Source of the DNA: Leptospira sp.
GTDB lineage: Bacteria > Spirochaetota > Leptospiria > Leptospirales > Leptospiraceae
Direction: 5' to 3'
Length of the DNA stretch: 64,000 nt
Assembly: GCA_009991425.1 (NCBI GenBank)
Contig: JAACWH010000028.1
Coordinates: 1 to 64,000, forward strand
The notes beneath the pieces are model-generated. The model saw only the letters and a program-made list of their open reading frames with translations. It made no database searches and was not told the origin of the DNA. The position numbers and the translations under genes are program-made. Shown here piece by piece: positions 17,180 to 23,828 of the stretch; within the stretch, counting starts at the first letter, position 1; each line of letters opens with the position of its first letter.

Positions 17180-17240
17180 GGCCGAATATGGCAAAAATAA
17201 GGAAAAATTATGTCTTAGTACATGTTTGCTAAGTACGGGT

Positions 17241-18101
17241 TTAGGTATTTGGAAATTTTTTAGGAATTTCCTTTTTGATGAATTTGTAGATCTCCATCAA
17301 AAGAATGGGGTCATCGCTCAGTATATTGACTGAATCTGCCTTTTTTTGAATGCGAAATCCAGATATTTGTGAAGATTTCTGTTCATAGGGCAGTGTTTGC
17401 TCATTTGCGGGGATTTTCTTGGGTGCTTCAACCTCAATAGTAAGACCCTTATTGAAGTTTTTAGCATCTTTGACTGTTTTGAGTTCTCCAGCCTTGATTC
17501 TTTCTAAAAATTCAGGTAGATTCCCTTTTTTCTCAGCCTGAGCCGCCTGCACCAGAAGGTTCTTATTGTCGATCTCAAGTTCTCTACAAGCTTTCACTGC
17601 TTTGGGACTCAAATTCGCAATGCTTAGAATTTCTGTCATATAGCTACGACTTTTGCCAAACATGTCAGCCAATTCAGAATCTGTGTATTTATATTCCAGC
17701 TTGAGGTGGTTTAGGGCATCTGCCTCTTCAAAAGGACTGAGATCTTCCCTTTGCAGATTTTCAATGATAGCCAGTTTATAGATTTCTTTTTCATTTCTAT
17801 CAAAAATTTTGCACTCGATTTCCATCCAACCAAGGCTGGTCGCTGCATGGTATCTTCTTTCTCCAGCGATGATCCTGTATTTGTCCTCATCTTTTTCATC
17901 TTTAGCAACAACGATAGGTTGGAGTAGTCCTTCTTTTTTGAGCGATTCTGCTAATTCACTTACGCCCTTTGTTCTGTCTTGCCTAGGTTGGTTGGTGGAA
18001 GGTTGGATTCTATCCATGCGTATTTTTCGCATAGTTCCATCCAGGGATTCTGATTTGAAGACATCAGCTAAAGAACCTAATCTTTTACTTTTAGAGCTCA
18101 C
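17241..18101 (-). CDS. parB: ParB/Spo0J-family partition protein
   Basis: Binds centromere-like parS sites, spreads, and works with ParA to segregate the replicon. The N-terminal CTPase/ParB-N domain shows QPRQDRTKGVSELAESLKKE, IVVAKDE and the signature GERRYHAATSLGW, then IENLQREDLSPFEEA. The helix-turn-helix region follows (YTDSELADMFGKSRSYMTEI). Length 286 is normal. The GTG start at 18101 has a strong GGAGG nine bases upstream, located inside the 3' end of parA; the genes overlap by 11 bases, so they are translationally coupled. The chromosomal-type arginine patch (GERR) is intact. Confidence 0.94.
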   Translation of the reverse strand: MSSKSKRLGSLADVFKSESLDGTMRKIRMDRIQPSTNQPRQDRTKGVSELAESLKKEGLLQPIVVAKDEKDEDKYRIIAGERRYHAATSLGWMEIECKIFDRNEKEIYKLAIIENLQREDLSPFEEADALNHLKLEYKYTDSELADMFGKSRSYMTEILSIANLSPKAVKACRELEIDNKNLLVQAAQAEKKGNLPEFLERIKAGELKTVKDAKNFNKGLTIEVEAPKKIPANEQTLPYEQKSSQISGFRIQKKADSVNILSDDPILLMEIYKFIKKEIPKKFPNT

Positions 18102-18840
18102 TTAAGAATTCCTCCACGAAGCCTTCGTATTCTTGGGCCTGTCGACTGGATTTGTTGTAATCAAAAACAGACTTTTTAGCGAGATGACTTTCCCCAATAG
18201 CAACCCCATCTGAGATGCTATTTTCAAAGATTTTAAAATATTTATTCAGAACTGGAACTATAGTTTTTGTGAGCAAGGTCTGCGGTTTGAGTTGGGTGAT
18301 AAGAGCGCCCATAATTTCCAAATTAGGATTGATCCTTTTTTTGATACTGGAAATGGTTTGCTGCAAACCAACAATTCCATCTACTGAAAACTTTTCAGCC
18401 TGTAAGGGGATGATGACAAAATTGGATGCGACCAAGGCATTGATGGTAAAAATAGAAAGGCTAGGTGGACAATCGATAACACAAAAATCAAAATCCTTTT
18501 CGACTGATTGCAAGGCGTCTCTTAGAATGTATGGAGCTTCAACTGAGTTTGTGTTCATCGCTTCAAGCTCAGCAAGATTGGTAGAGGAGGGAGCTAGAAA
18601 TAAATTGTCCGCATAAACTTTCTGAACGACTTCATTCATTTTGGTTTTCTTATTAAAAATATGGTAAAGATTTTTTGAGCTAGTCTCGGGATTTAGAAAT
18701 ATTCCAGTCGAATTTGCCTGGGGATCCATATCGATTATGAGGGTTCGTTTGCCTCGACGAGCTAAGCCGATAGCGAGGTTTAATGAGGTAGTAGTTTTTC
18801 CTTCCCCTCCTTTTTGGTTAGCAATTGAGACAGTTATCAT
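18091..18840 (-). CDS. parA: ParA-family partition ATPase
   Basis: Deviant Walker A ATPase that drives replicon segregation. MITVSIANQKGGEGKTTTSL gives the P loop, with Glu where most relatives have Val (KGGVGKT). Walker A' is IIDMDPQANST and Walker B is FCVIDCPPSL. 249 residues is the small chromosomal-type (type Ib-like) size without an N-terminal DNA-binding domain. The frame stays open 42 codons upstream, but the ATG at 18840 has AGAGGGG upstream and begins exactly at the conserved core. It heads the parA-parB operon, possibly with rep behind. Two identical palindromes lie 75-160 bases upstream. Confidence 0.94.
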   Translation of the reverse strand: MITVSIANQKGGEGKTTTSLNLAIGLARRGKRTLIIDMDPQANSTGIFLNPETSSKNLYHIFNKKTKMNEVVQKVYADNLFLAPSSTNLAELEAMNTNSVEAPYILRDALQSVEKDFDFCVIDCPPSLSIFTINALVASNFVIIPLQAEKFSVDGIVGLQQTISSIKKRINPNLEIMGALITQLKPQTLLTKTIVPVLNKYFKIFENSISDGVAIGESHLAKKSVFDYNKSSRQAQEYEGFVEEFLSEL

Positions 18841-18914
18841 TCTTCTTTTTCCCCTCTTGAAGCTTTGTGAGCACCCTGGTTTTCTACAAGAAAATTTCCA
18901 GAATTCTCTTAAAT

Positions 18915-18930
18915 TGTCGGATATCCGACA
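18915..18930. promoter_or_regulatory. 16-bp perfect palindrome, candidate parS/operator copy 1
   Basis: TGTCGGATATCCGACA, identical to the copy at 18987-19002; centres are 72 bp apart. It lies in the divergent region between parA and the AAA+ gene. Length and perfect symmetry resemble parS sites, although the sequence is unrelated to the common TGTTTCACGTGAAACA-type parS. An alternative is a repressor operator. Confidence 0.6.
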
Positions 18931-18986
18931 CCCAGAATTGAATCTGCAAAAGCCCGAAAAGGGCAAGAATATAGTTGTGAAAGTTT

Positions 18987-19002
18987 TGTCGGATATCCGA
19001 CA
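18987..19002. promoter_or_regulatory. 16-bp perfect palindrome, candidate parS/operator copy 2
   Basis: Same 16-mer as at 18915-18930, here extended by one pair to 18 bp (18986-19003). A small hairpin (GCCC 18952-18955, GGGC 18961-18964) lies exactly midway between the two copies. A TTGACA at 19019-19024 follows closely, so a bound protein could also affect the plus-strand gene. Confidence 0.6.
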
Positions 19003-19026
19003 ATTTTACTGTACGTGGTTGACAAT

Positions 19027-20337
19027 ATGCTTAAATTTAAACAGTTTTCATCTATGCACCTTTATTCTGGGAAAAAGAACAAAAGCAAGGTTGAAATCCT
19101 ACAGGAGTCTCAAGCACTCTTAGGGGCGATTTGCGGAGTATTGGTGGAAAGATCTGAAGATGGATCAGGCTTTGTTGAGAAAGCAAGCTTTGGCTATGAA
19201 GAACAAGGCTTCTTCTATTCATTTCTAGCTAGCGGAAGAGGTTATCTGGAAAAGCTCCAGGAACAGGAAGAGCCTATGATTTTTCAAAAAAGTGAATTCC
19301 CGCTTTTTTCAGAGATCTCTGAATTTGCTGTTGTGGCAAAAATAAAAGACGGCCTACAATTTATCGGATTTATAATTTTAGAATTTGAAGGATCTGAGGA
19401 GTCAAGGAAGTTCCAAGCATATCTTCTTGCGAACTTTCTTTCCCTTCCAGAAAAGCAAAAAGTTCCCATAACTACTGAAACTTCTCAGGGAATTTCAGGC
19501 GTCCAATGGCTGATTCATAATCACAAAAATGTTTCTAAAGAATACCAGAATCTTAAGCAAGATAAGCCTGTTCTTTTGATTGGGCCTAAGGGTTCTGGGA
19601 AAAAGACTTTGGCTAGAAATCTTCATAAAACTTGGGGCAGAACTGGGCAGTGGATCTGGGTGGATACTATCCCTGAGCAAGTCGGTAAATTGGAAAAATC
19701 TCTACTACATTGGGAAGAAATTCTGGGCGAAGAAGGCTCTATTGTTTTGGGGAATCTTACCAAGCTCAGTTTAGGCCAGCAGAGGATTTTCTACGAGTGG
19801 CTACAAAATTCCAGCCTATCTAAAAATGCTTTTTTCATCGATAACGGACTCCCCAAAAAAGAAATCTATCCTGCATTTTGGGATATAATTTCTCAAAATG
19901 CTCTTTCTTTGCCAAGTTTAGAAGAGCTAAGTGGAACGGAAAAGGAATCTGTGATACGAGAAGTTTTTAGGGATCTTGCAATAAGTCTGGGTAAAAGTGA
20001 AATGGAAATTCCGAATGAAGTTTGGAAGAAATTAAGCTCTAAGAATTGGGCTGGAAATTTCGAAGAATTAAAAAATTCTTTAGGGAAAGCCATTTGGAAA
20101 ACATCGTCTAATCTATTAAACTGGGAAGAAGAATCAGAAGGTTTTGAAAAGCCTGCTGCAATAGGAATTCAAGATTCAGAAGATTTGGATCTTCCGAAAT
20201 GTGTGGAAGCTCTCGAGCGTCAGAAAATACTACTCGCTGAGAAAATTTTTGCAGGAAATCAGCTCAGAATGGCAAAGGCACTCAAAATATCCCGGGGAGC
20301 CCTGCAATACAAAATGAAGAACTTAGGTTTATTATAA
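19027..20337 (+). CDS. degenerate NtrC-like AAA+ protein with Fis-type helix-turn-helix
   Basis: 436 residues. The N-terminal ~150 look like a GAF-type sensor domain (LLGAICGVLVERSEDGSGF). Then comes an AAA+ core with Walker A GPKGSGKKTLARNLH (about residue 183) and a weakened Walker B region (GSIVLGNLTKLSLGQQ) lacking the usual acidic pair. No GAFTGA loop is visible, so it should not activate sigma54. The C-terminus is a Fis-like HTH (NQLRMAKALKISRGALQYKM). Probably a DNA-binding regulator using a dead or altered ATPase. ATG 19027 is taken; GTG 19015 and ATG 19051 are alternatives, none with a clear ribosome site. It is divergent from parA, sharing the palindromes. Confidence 0.75.
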   Translation: MLKFKQFSSMHLYSGKKNKSKVEILQESQALLGAICGVLVERSEDGSGFVEKASFGYEEQGFFYSFLASGRGYLEKLQEQEEPMIFQKSEFPLFSEISEFAVVAKIKDGLQFIGFIILEFEGSEESRKFQAYLLANFLSLPEKQKVPITTETSQGISGVQWLIHNHKNVSKEYQNLKQDKPVLLIGPKGSGKKTLARNLHKTWGRTGQWIWVDTIPEQVGKLEKSLLHWEEILGEEGSIVLGNLTKLSLGQQRIFYEWLQNSSLSKNAFFIDNGLPKKEIYPAFWDIISQNALSLPSLEELSGTEKESVIREVFRDLAISLGKSEMEIPNEVWKKLSSKNWAGNFEELKNSLGKAIWKTSSNLLNWEEESEGFEKPAAIGIQDSEDLDLPKCVEALERQKILLAEKIFAGNQLRMAKALKISRGALQYKMKNLGLL

Positions 20338-20340
20338 TTT

Positions 20341-21333
20341 ATGGAAGATACACTCTACGAAGAAAGAAAGACTCCAGGAGGATTCTTGGTTAAGGTTCGC
20401 CTTGCCAAAATGACTTATGTGGTTTTTACAAATGATGGTCCAGAAGTCCCAAGGGGTTCGAAAAATAAATCTATAGTTGTTCCAGTTCCTAGGGTTGCTT
20501 TTCTGGGAAGCGATTTCAATCTTTCTCACTTTCGCCTCTCCGAGTTGAATTTTGTGAATGTAAAAGCAGGCAAATTGGTAATTCCATACCAACATGGTTT
20601 TAGTAATGAAATTAAAACGATCTTTGTCGCGACTGGTTCAGCCAGCGATATTCTTCCCGTTTTAGTTCAGCATTTTAGCACAAAAGAAGACTTAGTAAAA
20701 GAATCGGAAACCTCAGAATTGTATCATTATCTAATCGTGGATGAGGATCTTCCTAGAACAGATATGGTTACCTTGAAGATTCGTTTTCCTAGTATGAATA
20801 TCTTGGTGATTAAAAAGAAAATTTCTGCAGTGGAATCCAAGACAGAAAAGTCCACTAGCGCAGATGACAAGGTAGTAGATTTCAATAAAGTTCGAGCCAC
20901 AGATGTAATTTCGAATTCCAACCTAAATCAGTATTCCCAAAATCCAGTTTTCCTTGCTCGGATACATCTTCGAAATATGGAATTAGATAAAGTAAAACAA
21001 CTACTTCTAGAATTTAAGCTCACAGCTCAGGACGTTGCTTTCATTAGAACTTTCCTGGAAGTGATGATTCGAAACGAGTTCAACAAACCTGAATTAAAGA
21101 CAAGTAAAGAAAAACTCGTAGCATTGAATGAAGCCTTTCGTCTTTCTACTTTAATCTTGGATGGCCAAATTGAAGAATTTGAAAAAGAACTTGGTGAAAA
21201 AAAATTCAGCCGAGAGATTGCCGCTATGATCTACGCCTTGTTATCTAAAGAGCAAGACGAGAGCCGTGAAATAGAAAGAGAACTGATCCTTTGGGAGTGG
21301 AAACTTCTTACAAAAAAACTCATGATTTCCTAA
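20341..21333 (+). CDS. conserved hypothetical cytoplasmic protein
   Basis: 330 residues beginning three bases after the AAA+ gene, so cotranscribed. No signal peptide or membrane helix. The N-terminal half is beta-rich ([20 protein letters not shown]); the C-terminal ~130 residues are helical and charged ([37 protein letters not shown]). I do not recognise a family. Its tight link with the regulator next to the partition locus suggests a shared role, but nothing in the sequence shows which. Confidence 0.7.
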   Translation: MEDTLYEERKTPGGFLVKVRLAKMTYVVFTNDGPEVPRGSKNKSIVVPVPRVAFLGSDFNLSHFRLSELNFVNVKAGKLVIPYQHGFSNEIKTIFVATGSASDILPVLVQHFSTKEDLVKESETSELYHYLIVDEDLPRTDMVTLKIRFPSMNILVIKKKISAVESKTEKSTSADDKVVDFNKVRATDVISNSNLNQYSQNPVFLARIHLRNMELDKVKQLLLEFKLTAQDVAFIRTFLEVMIRNEFNKPELKTSKEKLVALNEAFRLSTLILDGQIEEFEKELGEKKFSREIAAMIYALLSKEQDESREIERELILWEWKLLTKKLMIS

Positions 21334-21439
21334 AAAAAACTTGTTTTTCTAGCAAATATGCCTTAAATTATGCATATAGCTTATGATTTTTAACATTTTT
21401 CAAAACAAATTGGCACGATTTTTTCAAATCGAACAGCCT

Positions 21440-22468
21440 ATGAAATCTTCGGATAAGCTATTCCAGTTTACTAGATCTGGATCAAAGATTCTAGGATTTT
21501 CCCTTGCTGTATTATTTTTCCTAAGCCAAGCAAGTAACCTCGAAGCTCAAGATTGGAAATCGATTCATGAATCAGAAGTGAAAAGAATTTTCGAAATAGA
21601 TCAGAAGCTAACTAGCATTCCAGTAGCTATGGTTGATTGGGAGATAGATTCCGAGAGGAAACTTGCCTCGGCTGCTCCGGTTAAAATAAAACCAAATAAT
21701 TTTAAAACGACTCTAGCTTACCTAGAGACCTTTACTAAGAAGCCTCAAATTGATACTTCTTATTCTTCTTTCAATCAATTTACTAATAAGATTTCTCCTC
21801 TAACTTCGGATTCATTTTTAAGATTGTTGCTTCTGAATGGAGAATCTGCCCAGATTTTCAAATCCAATAATTTGGAATTTTTGATCTTCCTTCAGAATAT
21901 ACCATCCCAGCTTAGAAATAGTTGCCTGATCGTTTCAGTCGCATTCATCCATCCAACACATATTTGGACAAAATCGAATAAAATCTCGCTTAAAATAAAT
22001 ACGGAGTCTAGCAGACATAGAGACTTAGATTCTATGTTCAATATTCTAATTATGGAATTGAAGGATTCTCTCTCGCCGAATTTCATTGGCAGATCCGAAT
22101 TACCGTATATTGGAATAATCAGTAATAAATTAATTCCTGAAGTAAGAGAAGGAAATAGTCTAAATAAGCTGATCGGTAGTTTGATAACTATTAAGGAAAA
22201 TTCTACAGCACTCTATTTGAAAGAAAAAGGGAAAGGGCAGTCCGTTAGGAATACAATGCTCAATGAAATATCGACAATGATGTTTTCTGCTGAACAAGGA
22301 AATACGAATGAAAAACGTATTGTAAGAAATGAGAATTGTAAAATCCTATCCGTATGGCATCCAAACCTAAACGAGTTGCATTCAGTAAATTACTCAACGC
22401 AATGCGAAGATTATCTATTGAAGTCAACGACCACGAAATCTGTAAGCGACTTGAAGTATTACTGCTAA
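21440..22468 (+). CDS. exported hypothetical protein
   Basis: About 342 residues from the ATG at 21440 (an in-frame ATG at 21383 would add 19). The N-terminus has a basic stretch, a hydrophobic core (ILGFSLAVLFFLSQASNLEAQ) and a plausible signal peptidase I site after EAQ, so it is probably periplasmic or secreted. The remainder is a polar mixed alpha/beta protein with no motif I recognise. Its last 115 bases overlap the next gene in another frame. Neither start has a good ribosome site. Confidence 0.6.
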   Translation: MKSSDKLFQFTRSGSKILGFSLAVLFFLSQASNLEAQDWKSIHESEVKRIFEIDQKLTSIPVAMVDWEIDSERKLASAAPVKIKPNNFKTTLAYLETFTKKPQIDTSYSSFNQFTNKISPLTSDSFLRLLLLNGESAQIFKSNNLEFLIFLQNIPSQLRNSCLIVSVAFIHPTHIWTKSNKISLKINTESSRHRDLDSMFNILIMELKDSLSPNFIGRSELPYIGIISNKLIPEVREGNSLNKLIGSLITIKENSTALYLKEKGKGQSVRNTMLNEISTMMFSAEQGNTNEKRIVRNENCKILSVWHPNLNELHSVNYSTQCEDYLLKSTTTKSVSDLKYYC

Positions 22469-22785
22469 CTAGCAAAGAAGACCTTCCTATGTCTTTAATC
22501 AAAACTCTTATAGAAGACCCTCTTGAATTTGAGCCAAAAGACATTCAAGAACCTTATACGCAGTATGTAAGACATTTCATTTACATGGTGAAAAGAAATG
22601 AGCGCACAGGTAATCAACCCATAGGATACGGTTCAGATTCTGAATCAACAATGGCTGGAATCAAAAAAGCAACTAAGCCAAAAACTACAAAAATTATTCC
22701 TACAGCTGCTAAATCTGAGCTACGAGATGCGGCAAAAAAACCTGCTAAAAAGAAGAAAACAGTTTCTAAAAAGAAAAAATCCTAG
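22354..22785 (+). CDS. small protein with histone H1-like lysine-rich tail
   Basis: 143 residues. The first ~90 are helical (FSKLLNAMRRLSIEVNDHE, QEPYTQYVRHFIYMVKR); the last ~40 are Lys/Ala/Pro/Thr-rich (KKATKPKTTK, AAKKPAKKKKTVSKKKKS), like bacterial histone H1-like nucleoid proteins. DNA binding is likely from composition only. The start at ATG 22354 lies inside the preceding gene; an internal ATG near 22402 would reduce the overlap. It sits at the edge of the long non-coding region, near the partition locus. The head is not a family I can name. Confidence 0.65.
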   Translation: MASKPKRVAFSKLLNAMRRLSIEVNDHEICKRLEVLLLTSKEDLPMSLIKTLIEDPLEFEPKDIQEPYTQYVRHFIYMVKRNERTGNQPIGYGSDSESTMAGIKKATKPKTTKIIPTAAKSELRDAAKKPAKKKKTVSKKKKS

Positions 22786-22938
22786 TAAAGCTTTAGGATA
22801 AATTTTAAACCCTCGATACTTTCAAAAATTGCGTCCTTCCACTGTAATACCTACACTGGAAGGATGTGCCAAACAAAATACAAAAAATAGACTAAATTTA
22901 AGCACTTCTTGCCGATCAATGGGCATTTATTGTTAATC

Positions 22939-22984
22939 GCCAAAAATTAAATATAACTGCCAGTAATTAAAGCCAAGATTTAAG
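22939..22984 (+). repeat. three short direct repeats GCCA(R)nAATTAAA
   Basis: GCCAAAAATTAAA at 22939-22951, GCCAGTAATTAAA at 22959-22971 and GCCAAGATTTAAG at 22972-22984. The first two start exactly 20 bp apart, the same spacing as the pair before rep, although the words differ. Confidence 0.4.
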
Positions 22985-23466
22985 CAATTATCTAAATGAT
23001 TCATTTAGGGCAGAGCAGATAATAATTGCCTGTTAAGTATGATTTGAAAAGAGCCTCAAATGACCGCTCAAGGTCTTTTCTATAGAAAGTTTTAATTAGT
23101 ATAGGTCATTTATAGCCATAAGAGTAGATTCAGGGCAGTTAAGTTGCGATTTTTTGGGGATTTAAATGCCCATTTCACGATAGATTGAGTCGTTTATGTA
23201 TATTAAATGCCTTAATATAGGCTGCTTATGGGGTAGTTAAAAAAAATCGATAAAATTATAAAAAATGCCCCTAATGTCAGAGGGAATGCTCATCCGATTA
23301 TAAAGTGATTTCTTCCAAAATTAAGGAAAAGTCTGCTCCATCTGCCCACTTACCGGGTATTGAATTCTAAATAACTTTACTGGATATTACCTTAATATTT
23401 TAAATTTCAATCTAAACTCCGGGATAAAAAATAAATCATTGATTACGTGAAACAACTTCTTTTCAT

Positions 23467-23514
23467 GCCATTATGGCATTGCCATGAAAAAAAGATACGG
23501 TTGCCATTTTGGCA
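23467..23514. promoter_or_regulatory. two 13-bp palindromes TGCCATTWTGGCA
   Basis: TGCCATTATGGCA at 23467-23479 and TGCCATTTTGGCA at 23502-23514, starting 35 bp apart, 75-120 bases upstream of the small zinc-ribbon gene. The first is embedded in a longer hairpin, TTTTCATG with CATGAAAA (23461-23468 with 23484-23491). Likely operators for the 23588 gene or the MBOAT gene behind it. Confidence 0.45.
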
Positions 23515-23587
23515 GGGAATTTTTTAAATGAAATAAGCAAGAATTGTCGAAAATTGCTTAATATATCTTGTCTAGGGCTGGTAGGAA

Positions 23588-23803
23588 TTGGCTGAATCGA
23601 TCAAATTAAGAGTAAAATGCCATGCATGTAGTTATATAATCGAAGGATCGGCCAAATATGGATCCGGTCATTATGTCCCTTCAGGCGTAGCCTTCGATTT
23701 TGTGGCAATTGGGAAGGTTGAATCCGCTAAAGGGAGAAGAGTAAAGGCAGAGGTTACCTGCATTTGCCCAAACTGTGGAGTAACTTGTAAATATGTTGTA
23801 TAG
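23588..23803 (+). CDS. small zinc-ribbon-like protein
   Basis: 71 residues with CHAC near the N-terminus and CICPNCGVTC near the C-terminus, a four-cysteine arrangement expected to bind Zn or Fe. No signal peptide. The only sensible start is TTG at 23588, with AGGA very close to it, so the start is uncertain. It lies alone between the non-coding region and the MBOAT gene 25 bases downstream. Function unknown; nucleic-acid binding or a redox/metal role are both possible. Confidence 0.55.
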   Translation: MAESIKLRVKCHACSYIIEGSAKYGSGHYVPSGVAFDFVAIGKVESAKGRRVKAEVTCICPNCGVTCKYVV

Positions 23804-23828
23804 CCTTACTATTTAGAGATTAGAACCT

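Larger units (their letters stand above)
16992..17214. repeat. four copies of octamer ATTATGTC in the rep control region
   Basis: ATTATGTC on the plus strand at 17004-17011, 17141-17148 and 17207-17214, and inverted (GACATAAT) at 16992-16999. The inverted pair is separated by four bases. Copies lie at the divergent -10, just beyond the rep -10, and downstream of parB. Candidate binding sites for Rep or a regulator. Confidence 0.5.
22786..23587. other. ~800-bp AT-rich non-coding region with repeats, candidate origin region
   Basis: No coding frame of note on either strand. It contains scattered GGGCATTTA/TTAAATGCCC-like words (22921, 23161, 23205, 23264), three GCCA..AATTAAA direct repeats, and two TGCCA-palindromes at the right end. 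Long AT tracts occur around 23235-23270 and 23380-23440. I see no good DnaA box. A repeat-rich AT-rich gap this size, some 4 kb from parAB and rep, is where an iteron-type origin could lie, but it could equally be a long regulatory region or decayed DNA. Confidence 0.4.

Noticed and set aside
17130..17333. 67-codon plus-strand frame MFTRLCHIMKRLPYF...
   Set aside because: Runs antisense across the rep promoter and the 3' end of parB; no ribosome site; better explained as a shadow of parB and its control region.
18952..18964. GCCC-GAAAA-GGGC hairpin as a terminator of parA transcription
   Set aside because: Stem of only four pairs and a short T run on the minus strand, located upstream of parA; too weak to call. 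Noted only for its central position between the twin palindromes.
22786..23587. DnaA boxes in the long non-coding region
   Set aside because: I looked for TTATCCACA-like words on both strands and saw none convincing; an origin here would have to be iteron-type.
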